Assembly (NCBI GenBank): GCA_946478975.1
Contig: CAMLEO010000396.1
Location: 1-5,079, forward strand
Direction: 5' to 3'
From: an uncultured Steroidobacter sp.
GTDB taxonomy: Bacteria > Pseudomonadota > Gammaproteobacteria > Steroidobacterales > Steroidobacteraceae
DNA length: 5,079 nt
Of the stretch, positions 1 to 5,079 are shown one piece after another. The notes under the pieces were generated by a model that saw only the letters and a program-made list of their open reading frames with translations, was not told the origin of the DNA and searched no databases. How positions within the stretch are numbered: the stretch's first letter is position 1; each line of letters opens with the position of its first letter. The translations under genes and the position numbers were made by a program.

Positions 1-420
1 CTTGAATTCCACCTGCTTGGGTTCGAAATCCGCGCGCACGAATCCCTGCACCTGCATGCGCTCCTGCAACTGTCGAACCGTTCGCACGAAGACCACCTGC
101 CGCACCGGTTCCTTCACTGCGCCGGTCAGGGGATCGAACCAGCCGCCGACGATGCCGCGATATTCGTTTTCAATCGATCGAAACTCGTCTGCACCGTGGA
201 CCTTGAAGCCCGCTTTGGTCAGTGCCGCTGCGAGCTGCATATCCAGGCTGTTCGCGATCGCCTCGGCGCCCTCGATGTCTGGCGCGACCTGGCTCGGCAG
301 CACTGCGACGACAGGCACCTTGTCAAGGAGCTCTGCGGCAGGCACGTGAAATTGAGCGTGCGCCAACGGCACGAACAGGGCGAGCGCCCAAAGCGGCAGC
401 AATCGGGACCAAGCGCACAT
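1..420 (-). CDS. Exported protein of unknown function, N-terminal part (runs off left edge)
   Basis: The minus strand is open from an ATG at 418-420 to the window edge, giving 140 residues with no stop. The product begins with a clear signal peptide: Arg6, a hydrophobic stretch over residues 7-20, and an Ala-His-Ala cleavage site before Gln23, so export to the periplasm or beyond is expected. After it, residues 35-41 form a short hydrophobic strand (VPVVAVL), followed by a helix-like stretch (about 50-70) and another strand near 72-75. This pattern recalls the first beta-alpha-beta unit of TolB-like or CsgG-like periplasmic proteins, but that is a weak resemblance. Residues 89-100 (GIVGGWFDPLTG) are a distinctive segment I cannot assign. 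No good Shine-Dalgarno sequence sits at normal spacing; AGGG lies 13 bases upstream. It is divergent from the TonB-domain gene. The gene is surely real by its signal peptide and codon pattern; its function is unknown. Confidence 0.75.
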   Translation of the reverse strand, partial: MCAWSRLLPLWALALFVPLAHAQFHVPAAELLDKVPVVAVLPSQVAPDIEGAEAIANSLDMQLAAALTKAGFKVHGADEFRSIENEYRGIVGGWFDPLTGAVKEPVRQVVFVRTVRQLQERMQVQGFVRADFEPKQVEFK

Positions 421-432
421 TTATCTATAAAT
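419..432. promoter_or_regulatory. AT-rich palindrome, possible shared -10 region of the divergent pair
   Basis: A perfect inverted repeat (ATTTAT-CT-ATAAAT) is the only AT-rich patch between the two divergent genes. It offers TATAAA (426-431) for the plus strand and TATAGA (424-429) for the minus strand. On the minus side TTGCCG lies 16 bases upstream as a partial -35, which would start the transcript almost at the ATG, so that mRNA would be nearly leaderless. I see no convincing plus-strand -35. The promoter role is inferred and weak. Confidence 0.3.
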
Positions 433-444
433 TCCCTGTTCGTG

Positions 445-479
445 GCGGCAATGTTTATGTCACAACGTTCCGTTGCCGC
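445..479. repeat. Inverted repeat GCGGCAA...TTGCCGC in the divergent intergenic region
   Basis: Seven-base arms at 445-451 and 473-479 are exact reverse complements. One G-T and one G-C pair extend them inward (452-453 with 471-472), and the gap contains the palindrome AACGTT (464-469). It lies upstream of the TonB-domain gene and could be a regulator operator or a hairpin in that gene's leader. No known regulator site was recognised. Confidence 0.35.
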
Positions 480-520
480 AGCTACTAACATGCAATGCTG
501 CAGTGTCGGTGGAGAAAATG

Positions 521-1297
521 ATGAGATCGAGATCAAGATTGAGATTGTTTGCTGGCCTGCTGTATCTATTGCTCGTGCAAGCTGCCTCGGCGGGCGTGCA
601 CGAGCCGAAGCTGCTGGAGCGCACGCCAGTGGAATATCCGCCCTCGGCAAGGCGTCTCGGTCATGAGGGCACGGTTACTGTCTCGGTGGAGGTGCTCGCC
701 GACGGCGCAGTCGGAGCCGCCAGCGTGATTACGTCATCTGGATCGCCGCTGCTGGACGAGGCAGGTCTGCGAGCGGTGCGCGAGTGGCGTTTCGAACCTG
801 GGACCGGCGAGGACGGCAAGCCTGTGGCCGCCAAGACATCCGTGCAGGTCGAATTCAAGCTCACCGAGGGTGGGCCCGACACTGCCTATACGCCGACCAC
901 CGAAGCGGGACGGCTCGGGGAGATCTGGCTCGCGTATCGCAACTATCGGAGCTTCGGTCAGGAGTTTGTGAGCAAATGCGCAGCGCTTGGTGTGGACACG
1001 AAAGCGGCGGTCGCTGCCAATCGGAAATCGAACACTGAGGCCGAAGCCCAGTTTGCCAGGCTGGAGCAGCGGCTCAGAAGCGCGCTCGCGGCCCAGGGTG
1101 CCGATCCGGATCGCCAGCTCAACGATGTCGGCCAGCAGATCGATACGGCTGCCAAATTGCGAGTGGCGGAGGTCATCGCCAAGGGCGGCGGTCCAGAAGA
1201 CCCACAGCTCAATTGCAAAGGGTTCCTCGAATTCTGGGGCAGCCTCGAGGGCAGCTTCCGTTTCACGGACTATTACGAACGTTTGATGGCGCTCTGA
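521..1297 (+). CDS. Secreted TonB C-terminal-domain protein with a helical two-cysteine domain
   Basis: The product is 258 residues. I chose ATG 521 because GGAG (511-514) sits 6 bases upstream; ATG 518 is adjacent and possible, while the in-frame TTG at 473 has no such site and would precede the signal peptide. Residues 1-24 are a signal peptide (Arg-rich start, hydrophobic 9-22, cleavage after Ala-Ser-Ala24). Residues 30-114 are a TonB C-terminal fold: the Tyr39-Pro40 turn, the G-T-V-T-V-S-V strand (50-56), D61-G62, the SSGSPLLDEAGLRAV helix (72-86) and W89-R90-F91-E92-P93. Residues 125-258 are mostly helical and charged, of no family I recognise, with Cys153 and Cys232 possibly forming a disulfide in the periplasm. 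The Pro-rich linker of energy-transducing TonB is absent, so a role with ExbB-ExbD is unlikely. Periplasmic location is inferred. The TonB fold is secure; the role is unknown. Confidence 0.88.
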   Translation: MRSRSRLRLFAGLLYLLLVQAASAGVHEPKLLERTPVEYPPSARRLGHEGTVTVSVEVLADGAVGAASVITSSGSPLLDEAGLRAVREWRFEPGTGEDGKPVAAKTSVQVEFKLTEGGPDTAYTPTTEAGRLGEIWLAYRNYRSFGQEFVSKCAALGVDTKAAVAANRKSNTEAEAQFARLEQRLRSALAAQGADPDRQLNDVGQQIDTAAKLRVAEVIAKGGGPEDPQLNCKGFLEFWGSLEGSFRFTDYYERLMAL

Positions 1298-1301
1298 CAA
1301 C

Positions 1302-1335
1302 AAAAAAGGGCGGTGTCCTGCGACACCGCCCCTTT
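1302..1335 (-). terminator. Intrinsic terminator of the elongation factor G gene
   Basis: A perfect 10-bp GC-rich stem (1308-1317 with 1322-1331) closes a 4-base loop. Read on the minus strand, the stem is followed by six U residues (1307-1302), so it is a classic Rho-independent terminator 25 or more bases after the fusA stop. On the plus strand only three U residues follow, after an unpaired C, so it would stop the convergent TonB-domain transcript less well, though it may serve both genes. Confidence 0.9.
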
Positions 1336-1359
1336 GAGCATCGAGCTCCCGAGCGAGGC

Positions 1360-3516
1360 TCAGGCGCGAGCCGCAGCCTTGGCCTTGTTCACTTCTTCGA
1401 TCACGGCTTCCGCGACCTGGCGCGGCACCGGCTCGTAGTGCGAGAACTCCATCGTGTACGACGCACGACCGGAGGTCATGCCGCGCAGATGGCCGATGTA
1501 ACCAAACATTTCCGACAGCGGCACGGCCGACACGACGGCGATGTTGGTGCCGCGCTCCAGCTGTTCCTGGATCATGCCGCGGCGGCGGTTGATGTCGCCG
1601 ATCACGTCACCCAGGTAGTCGGCCGGAGTCACCGTCTCGACCTTCATCACGGGTTCGAGCAGCACCGGAGCGGCTTTCGGAATCGCTTCGCGGAAGCAGG
1701 CCTTGGCGGCGATTTCGAACGTCAGCGCGTTCGAGTCGACGTCGTGGTAGCTGCCGTCCGTGAGGCGGGCGCGGAAGTCCACGGTGGGGAAGTGGGCGAG
1801 CACGCCGTCTTCCATCTGCATGCGCAGACCTTTTTCCACCGACGGCACGTATTCACGCGGCACCGAGCCACCGACGGTTTCGTCGACGAACTCGAAGCCC
1901 GCGCCGCGTTCGAGCGGCTCGAACGTGATCCACACTTCGGCGAACTGACCCGAGCCGCCGGTTTGTTTCTTGTGGATGTACTGGTAGGAGATCGGCTTGG
2001 TGATCGCCTCCCGGTACGCCACCTGCGGCTGGCCCATGATGCCTTCGACGTTGAATTCCGTGCGCATGCGGTCGAGCGTCACTTCGAGGTGCAGTTCGCC
2101 CATGCCGCGCAGAATCGTCTGGCCCGTTTCGCGATCCGTTTCCAGGTGCAGCGAAGGATCGGCGCGGACCATCTTGCCGAGGGCCGCGTTGAACTTCTCC
2201 TGCTCGGCCTTGTTCTTGGCCTTCACCGACACGCTGATGACGGGGTCCGGGAAGCGCATGCGCTCCAGGATCACCGGCGCGTTGGAGTCGCACAGCGTAT
2301 CGCCGGTTTCGGTTTCGGCGAGCGAGACCAGCGCGATGATGTCGCCGGCGCGCGCTTCTTCGATCGGGTTCGCTTCCTTAGCAAACATTTCCACCATGCG
2401 GCCGATCTTCTCGCGCTTGCCGCGAGTCGAGTTCATCACCGACGCGCCCTTGGCGAGCACGCCCGAGTACACACGCACGAAGGTGAGCGCGCCGTACGCG
2501 TCGTTGATCACCTTGAACGCGAGGCCGGAGAACGGCTCGTCGTCCGAGCTCTTGCGCTCGCCGTTCGGGTTGCCGTCGGCGTCCACCGTCTTGATGGCTT
2601 CGACGTCGGTCGGTGCCGGCAGATAGTCGACGACTGCGTCGAGCACCTGCTGCACGCCCTTGTTCTTGTACGAAGAGCCGCACAGCACCGCGTTGAACGC
2701 GGAGGTGATCGTGCCCTTGCGCAGGCACTTGCGCAGCACTTCCGCCGAAGGCGCGTGGCCGTCGGTCAGGTACTTTTCCATCGCCTCGTCGTCCATCTCC
2801 AGGCAGGTATCGACCAGCTCGGTACGGTACTTCTCGATGTCGGCGAGGATCTTGCGATCGCTCGGCACGTGGATGCCCAGCTCGTCGGCGATGTTCGGAG
2901 TGATGTCGAGCACTTTCCACTCGGCGTCCTTATCGTCCGAATCCCATACCAGCGCCTTCATCTCGACCAGGTCGATCATGCCCTTGAAGTTATCTTCCGA
3001 GCCGATCGGCAGTTGGATCGGCAGCGGGCGCGCGCCGAGGCGCTTCTTGATCATGTCCACGCAGCGCAGGAAGTTCGCGCCGCTGCGGTCCATCTTGTTG
3101 ACGTAGCAAATACGCGGCACGCCGTAGTTGTCGGCGAGACGCCAGTTCGTTTCAGACTGCGGCTCCACGCCGGCGACGCCGTCGAACACGACGACCGCGC
3201 CGTCCAGCACGCGCAGCGAACGATTCACTTCGATGGTGAAGTCGACGTGACCCGGAGTGTCGATCAGGTTGATCTTCTTTTTGCGCCAGAACGCCGACAC
3301 GGCGGCGGACTGAATGGTGATGCCGCGCTTCTGTTCCTGCTCGAGATAGTCGGTGGTCGTCGACGTCTTCAGATCTTTCGTATCGTGAATGTCGATGATC
3401 GTGTGCTTGCGGCCGGTGTAGTACAGGATGCGTTCGGTGGTTGTCGTTTTACCGGCGTCGACGTGAGCGATGATGCCGATGTTGCGGACATCGGCAAGAG
3501 CAGTGGTACGGGGCAT
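1360..3516 (-). CDS. fusA: Elongation factor G (translocase GTPase), stand-alone copy with enlarged switch I
   Basis: The gene encodes 718 residues, slightly longer than E. coli EF-G (about 704). EF-G uses GTP to move tRNAs and mRNA through the ribosome and, with ribosome recycling factor, splits ribosomes after termination; it is cytoplasmic. The G domain is intact: P-loop AHVDAGKT (17-24), switch I Thr67 in RGITI, DTPGH (86-90) with catalytic His90, NKMD (140-143) and the GSSYKNKG region (280-287). Domains II-V follow in order, with GMGELHLE in domain [14 protein letters not shown] at the domain IV tip region, GSYHDVDS, and [20 protein letters not shown] in domain V. The ATG start matches the family N-terminus; its ribosome site is weak (GGAA about 10 bases upstream). 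Oddities: five extra residues in switch I (46-55, rich in Thr/Lys) and no rpsL, rpsG or tuf next to it, so it may be a paralogue (fusA2-like). EF-G identity is certain; main copy versus paralogue cannot be decided here. Confidence 0.97.
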   Translation of the reverse strand: MPRTTALADVRNIGIIAHVDAGKTTTTERILYYTGRKHTIIDIHDTKDLKTSTTTDYLEQEQKRGITIQSAAVSAFWRKKKINLIDTPGHVDFTIEVNRSLRVLDGAVVVFDGVAGVEPQSETNWRLADNYGVPRICYVNKMDRSGANFLRCVDMIKKRLGARPLPIQLPIGSEDNFKGMIDLVEMKALVWDSDDKDAEWKVLDITPNIADELGIHVPSDRKILADIEKYRTELVDTCLEMDDEAMEKYLTDGHAPSAEVLRKCLRKGTITSAFNAVLCGSSYKNKGVQQVLDAVVDYLPAPTDVEAIKTVDADGNPNGERKSSDDEPFSGLAFKVINDAYGALTFVRVYSGVLAKGASVMNSTRGKREKIGRMVEMFAKEANPIEEARAGDIIALVSLAETETGDTLCDSNAPVILERMRFPDPVISVSVKAKNKAEQEKFNAALGKMVRADPSLHLETDRETGQTILRGMGELHLEVTLDRMRTEFNVEGIMGQPQVAYREAITKPISYQYIHKKQTGGSGQFAEVWITFEPLERGAGFEFVDETVGGSVPREYVPSVEKGLRMQMEDGVLAHFPTVDFRARLTDGSYHDVDSNALTFEIAAKACFREAIPKAAPVLLEPVMKVETVTPADYLGDVIGDINRRRGMIQEQLERGTNIAVVSAVPLSEMFGYIGHLRGMTSGRASYTMEFSHYEPVPRQVAEAVIEEVNKAKAAARA

Positions 3517-3800
3517 TGCGAAGGTTCCGTTACAGATTCAATACAGGGGTTTGGGGTCCGGTGGGCGGCGCGGATTCTACTGGAATTTGGCTCCAGCGCC
3601 GTTACCGGGCCGGCCGTAACCCATCGAAGGGGCGGCATTGTAGCCGAACTTGTTGTATAGGAAAGAAAAATTAGCCGAAATGCCGGTAATTCGAGCACCT
3701 GCCGTTCAGGGCTCGCCGCACATCCGCCTCGGGGGCCGCGCGCCGGGCCGGCAAAAGCTGCCCGGAACGCGCATAAACCCCGGAATTTACAGGGGTTGGC
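3517..3800. other. Intergenic region upstream of fusA, with GC-rich hairpins and a weak promoter candidate
   Basis: No gene is visible in this 284-base stretch. A hairpin with arms GTTAC/GTAAC (3601-3620, with two inner G-C pairs) would lie in the fusA leader. A second GC hairpin (3743-3748 with 3760-3765) has no U-run on either side. For the minus strand, TATACA at about 3652-3657 is a fair -10 but has no good -35 at 17 bases, so the fusA promoter is only tentatively placed and would give a leader of about 130 bases. Confidence 0.4.
3776..3797 (-). terminator. Possible weak terminator hairpin after the PhzF-family gene
   Basis: AACCCC (3776-3781) and GGGGTT (3792-3797) pair into a 6-bp stem with a 10-base loop, starting 4 bases after the stop codon on the minus strand. 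Only a short mixed tract (TATG) follows rather than a U-run, so termination would be inefficient and some transcripts may continue into fusA. Confidence 0.3.
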
Positions 3801-4706
3801 CTAGACCTGGACTTCGGCCTCGTAAACGATCACGGCGTCGCCGACGATGCGTACCGACTGGGCAACTTTGCCCGAGGATTCGATTTCCACCTCGACCATG
3901 CCGGGGCGTCGCATCCACATGCCCTGGCGGCCCTGGAAAACCAGCCGGCCGTCCTTGGGCGGCAGCAGTCCGTGATTCACCAGGTAGACGCCGAGCATGC
4001 CGTGGGCGTTGCCGCTGACGGGGTAATCGCGGAAGCCCAGCGCCGGCACGAACATTCGCGACTCGGTACCGGGCGTGCCATTGTTATCGGTGATCGCGAA
4101 CACGAAATAACCTTCGGCGCCGACGTGCGAGGTGAGCCGCGCCAGCTCTTCGAAGTTAGGTTTGATGGAGCCGAGCAGCTCGTTGGAGCTCAGGCCCACC
4201 AGCAGCCGCGAGCCGCCCTTGGTGAGCACTTGTAACGGACAGTCCACGTGCAGGCTCGGGCTGGAGATGCCGAGCGCGTTCAGCACCTGGCGACGATGAT
4301 GTTCGGGAATCACCGGGCCGAGCGAGGGCGGGCTTTGTGTGATTGCCACGCGCAGGTCGCCGTCCACTTCGGTGACTTCGATTTCCACCACGCCGGCGCC
4401 CGTGCGTTGCCGCAGCTTGCCGGTGGGCTTGCCATCTTTCTTCGCTCGCACGTATTGCGCGGCAATCGTCGCATGACCGACGAACGGCACTTCGTGGCGC
4501 GGGGTGAAGAATTTCACCTGCATGTCGTGATCGCCCGCTTCGGCTTCCAGCACGAACGCCGTTTCGCCGTTCACTTCGGTGGCGATCATTTGCATCTGTT
4601 CGGCCGACAGATCATCGGCGTCCAGCACCACGATCGCCGGATTCCCCGAGTAGCGCTGGCGGGTGAACGCATCGACATGAAACAGCCGGCAACGACGGTT
4701 GGGCAT
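3801..4706 (-). CDS. PhzF-family isomerase/epimerase-like protein with altered active-site signature
   Basis: The 301-residue product has the usual length of the PhzF/YddE family, cytoplasmic diaminopimelate-epimerase-fold enzymes; PhzF itself isomerises dihydro-hydroxyanthranilate in phenazine synthesis, but most members have unknown substrates. The family start is plain: FHVDAFT (9-15) and SGNPAIVV (20-27). Glu48 in GETAF fits the catalytic Glu45 of PhzF, and His78 in PFVGHAT (74-80) fits His74. The second half repeats the fold, with RMFVPALG (217-224) and SGNAHG (231-236). The usual EDPxTGSA motif is replaced by RDYPVSGNA, so the family Asp and Ser become Tyr228 and Asn233, and the Ser before the catalytic Glu is Gly47. 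I chose ATG 4704-4706: AAGG lies 8 bases upstream, homologues begin at this spot, and the alternative GTG at 4742 overlaps the -10 promoter element. There are no phenazine genes nearby, so that pathway is not implied. Substrate unknown. Confidence 0.9.
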   Translation of the reverse strand: MPNRRCRLFHVDAFTRQRYSGNPAIVVLDADDLSAEQMQMIATEVNGETAFVLEAEAGDHDMQVKFFTPRHEVPFVGHATIAAQYVRAKKDGKPTGKLRQRTGAGVVEIEVTEVDGDLRVAITQSPPSLGPVIPEHHRRQVLNALGISSPSLHVDCPLQVLTKGGSRLLVGLSSNELLGSIKPNFEELARLTSHVGAEGYFVFAITDNNGTPGTESRMFVPALGFRDYPVSGNAHGMLGVYLVNHGLLPPKDGRLVFQGRQGMWMRRPGMVEVEIESSGKVAQSVRIVGDAVIVYEAEVQV

Positions 4707-4741
4707 GGGTCCAGCCTTGGCACATGGAATGATTGGCCGCA

Positions 4742-4771
4742 CTTATAGCGCCAGATGTGACTGGTGTACAA
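4742..4771 (-). promoter_or_regulatory. Promoter of the PhzF-family gene
   Basis: On the minus strand TTGTAC (4771-4766) and TATAAG (4747-4742) are separated by 18 bases, a good sigma-70 match (four and five of six). Transcription would begin near 4735, upstream of ATG 4706 but downstream of the GTG at 4742, which supports the shorter protein. It overlaps the opposing promoter almost completely. Confidence 0.55.
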
Positions 4772-4772
4772 T
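4743..4772 (+). promoter_or_regulatory. Promoter of the riboswitch-receptor transcript
   Basis: TACAAT (4767-4772) is a five-of-six -10 element. The -35 position, TTATAG (4743-4748, 18-base spacer), is a poor match. A start near 4779 falls right at the first stem of the TPP aptamer, which is what a riboswitch leader needs and is the best support for this call. Confidence 0.5.
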
Positions 4773-4776
4773 CGCG

Positions 4777-4865
4777 CCTGCCTAAGGGGTGGCCCGCGGG
4801 GGCCTGAGATGCCGAATGGCAAACCCGTTGAACCTGATCCGGTTAGTACCGGCGTAGGGAGCAGG
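4777..4865 (+). promoter_or_regulatory. TPP (thiamine pyrophosphate) riboswitch, THI element
   Basis: All conserved parts of the THI element are present in order. The closing stem P1 pairs CCTGC (4777-4781) with GCAGG (4861-4865). The AAGGGGTG segment leads into P2 (GGG near 4787-4789 with CCC 4824-4826) and a short P3 (GGCCC 4791-4795 with GGGCC 4800-4804). CTGAGA (4804-4809), which contacts the pyrimidine of TPP, is followed by the optional extra hairpin TGCC-GAAT-GGCA (4810-4821). The other arm has GAACCTGATCC (4830-4840), the P5 stem CCGG/CCGG (4839-4842 with 4849-4852) and the GCGTAGGGA core (4852-4860) for the pyrophosphate side. TPP binding is expected to lower expression of the downstream receptor gene. 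Recognition is by motif and fold; no search was run. Confidence 0.95.
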
Positions 4866-4924
4866 TGATGGTCTCGTTGCGTCACATCGGCGCGTGCATT
4901 TCCCAGCTGCTTTTGCGCTCGTGC

Positions 4925-4951
4925 CCGGATCTTCTCGTTGTGAGGATCTGG
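4925..4951 (+). promoter_or_regulatory. Shine-Dalgarno-sequestering hairpin, expression platform of the riboswitch
   Basis: The arms 4925-4934 and 4942-4951 form a 10-bp stem (eight Watson-Crick and two G-U pairs) with a 7-base loop. The right arm starts with GAGG (4942-4945), the ribosome binding site of the receptor gene, 8 bases before its ATG, so the stem hides it. No U-run follows, which argues for control of translation rather than termination. The left arm (4925-4931) is also exactly complementary to 4836-4842 in the aptamer, giving a competing open state. Confidence 0.65.
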
Positions 4952-4953
4952 CG

Positions 4954-5079
4954 ATGTCCCGTTGTTCTAAATTACTGCTGACGGCCGGGCTGCTGGCCGC
5001 GCTGCCGGCGTTTGGCGCCGCCGATGTACTGGTTGAAATCGTCGTCAGCGCGACGCTGAAGCAACAATCGCTGCTCGAT
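4954..5079 (+). CDS. TonB-dependent outer-membrane receptor, N-terminus; probable thiamine-related uptake (runs off right edge)
   Basis: Forty-two residues are visible, open to the edge. ATG 4954 has GAGG 8 bases upstream. Residues 1-22 are a signal peptide: Arg3 and Lys6, a Leu/Ala-rich core (7-17) and cleavage near Gly21-Ala22-Ala23. Directly after it comes a TonB-box-like stretch, V27-E-I-V-V-S-A-T34, of the same kind as the start of mature BtuB and many siderophore receptors, and then KQQSLLD, typical of the lead into the plug domain. Such receptors are 22-strand barrels that import scarce ligands using TonB-ExbB-ExbD energy. TPP-riboswitch control of receptors is known from comparative studies of thiamine regulons and points to thiamine or a precursor as ligand; here this is inferred from the leader alone. 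The plug and barrel lie outside the window, so the family rests on a short stretch. Confidence 0.75.
   Translation, partial: MSRCSKLLLTAGLLAALPAFGAADVLVEIVVSATLKQQSLLD

Noticed and set aside
473..520. TTG start extending the TonB-domain protein by 16 residues
   Set aside because: It puts uncharacteristic residues before the signal peptide, and GGAG at 511-514 fits ATG 521. The TTG also lies within the inverted repeat.
196..666. Plus-strand and alternative-frame open stretches across 2-666
   Set aside because: They are antisense to the left exported protein or out of frame with the TonB-domain gene, lack ribosome sites and show no recognisable domain.
1213..3660. An 815-codon open frame on the plus strand, rich in His, Arg and Val
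   Set aside because: It lies antisense to the whole elongation factor gene. In GC-rich DNA the strand opposite a well-biased gene often stays open, and the composition shows no domain. The minus-strand EF-G motifs are decisive.
3743..3765. GC-rich hairpin as an intrinsic terminator
   Set aside because: The stem is good but neither side has a U-run, so terminator function is not supported.
3801..4706. Part of a phenazine biosynthesis cluster
   Set aside because: PhzF-family proteins are widespread outside phenazine clusters; no other phz gene is present and the active-site signature differs.
4707..4742. GTG start extending the PhzF-like protein by 12 residues
   Set aside because: The codon touches the predicted -10 element and lies upstream of the predicted transcript start; the family N-terminus begins at the later ATG, which has an AAGG site.
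4954..5079. thiC as the riboswitch-controlled gene
   Set aside because: The visible residues are a signal peptide and TonB box, not a cytoplasmic enzyme start.

Overview
The window looks like a chromosomal segment of a GC-rich Gram-negative bacterium, probably a gammaproteobacterium. The evidence is a secreted TonB-domain protein, the start of a TonB-dependent outer-membrane receptor, and a proteobacterial-type TPP riboswitch that appears to act on translation. Genus is not decidable from the sequence; a Xanthomonadales/Steroidobacterales-like lineage is only a guess. I saw no insertion sequence, CRISPR array, tRNA or rRNA.

Layout, left to right. (1) 1-420, minus: the first 140 residues of an exported protein of unknown function, running off the left edge. 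(2) 421-520: a short divergent intergenic region with two inverted repeats. (3) 521-1297, plus: a periplasmic protein with a TonB C-terminal fold placed directly after the signal peptide, followed by a helical two-cysteine domain. (4) 1302-1335: a strong hairpin whose U-run serves the minus strand and so ends the elongation-factor transcript. (5) 1360-3516, minus: a complete elongation factor G with a five-residue enlargement in switch I. It stands alone, without rpsL, rpsG or tuf, so it may be a second EF-G copy. (6) 3517-3800: a gene-free stretch of 284 bases with GC-rich hairpins and a weak promoter candidate. (7) 3801-4706, minus: a PhzF-family isomerase-like enzyme with a changed active-site signature. 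(8) 4742-4772: two overlapping back-to-back promoters. (9) 4777-4951, plus: a TPP riboswitch followed by a Shine-Dalgarno-sequestering hairpin. (10) 4954 to the right edge: a signal peptide and TonB box of an outer-membrane receptor.

The best-supported system is at the right end. A thiamine-pyrophosphate sensor controls a TonB-dependent receptor, which is most simply read as outer-membrane uptake of thiamine or a precursor. The switch mechanism can be drawn from the sequence: a 10-bp stem hides the ribosome binding site, and a 7-base segment of the aptamer core is exactly complementary to the hiding arm. The secreted TonB-domain protein at the left lacks the long linker of energy-transducing TonB, so it is unlikely to drive this receptor. 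The elongation factor and the PhzF-like gene show no functional link to thiamine.
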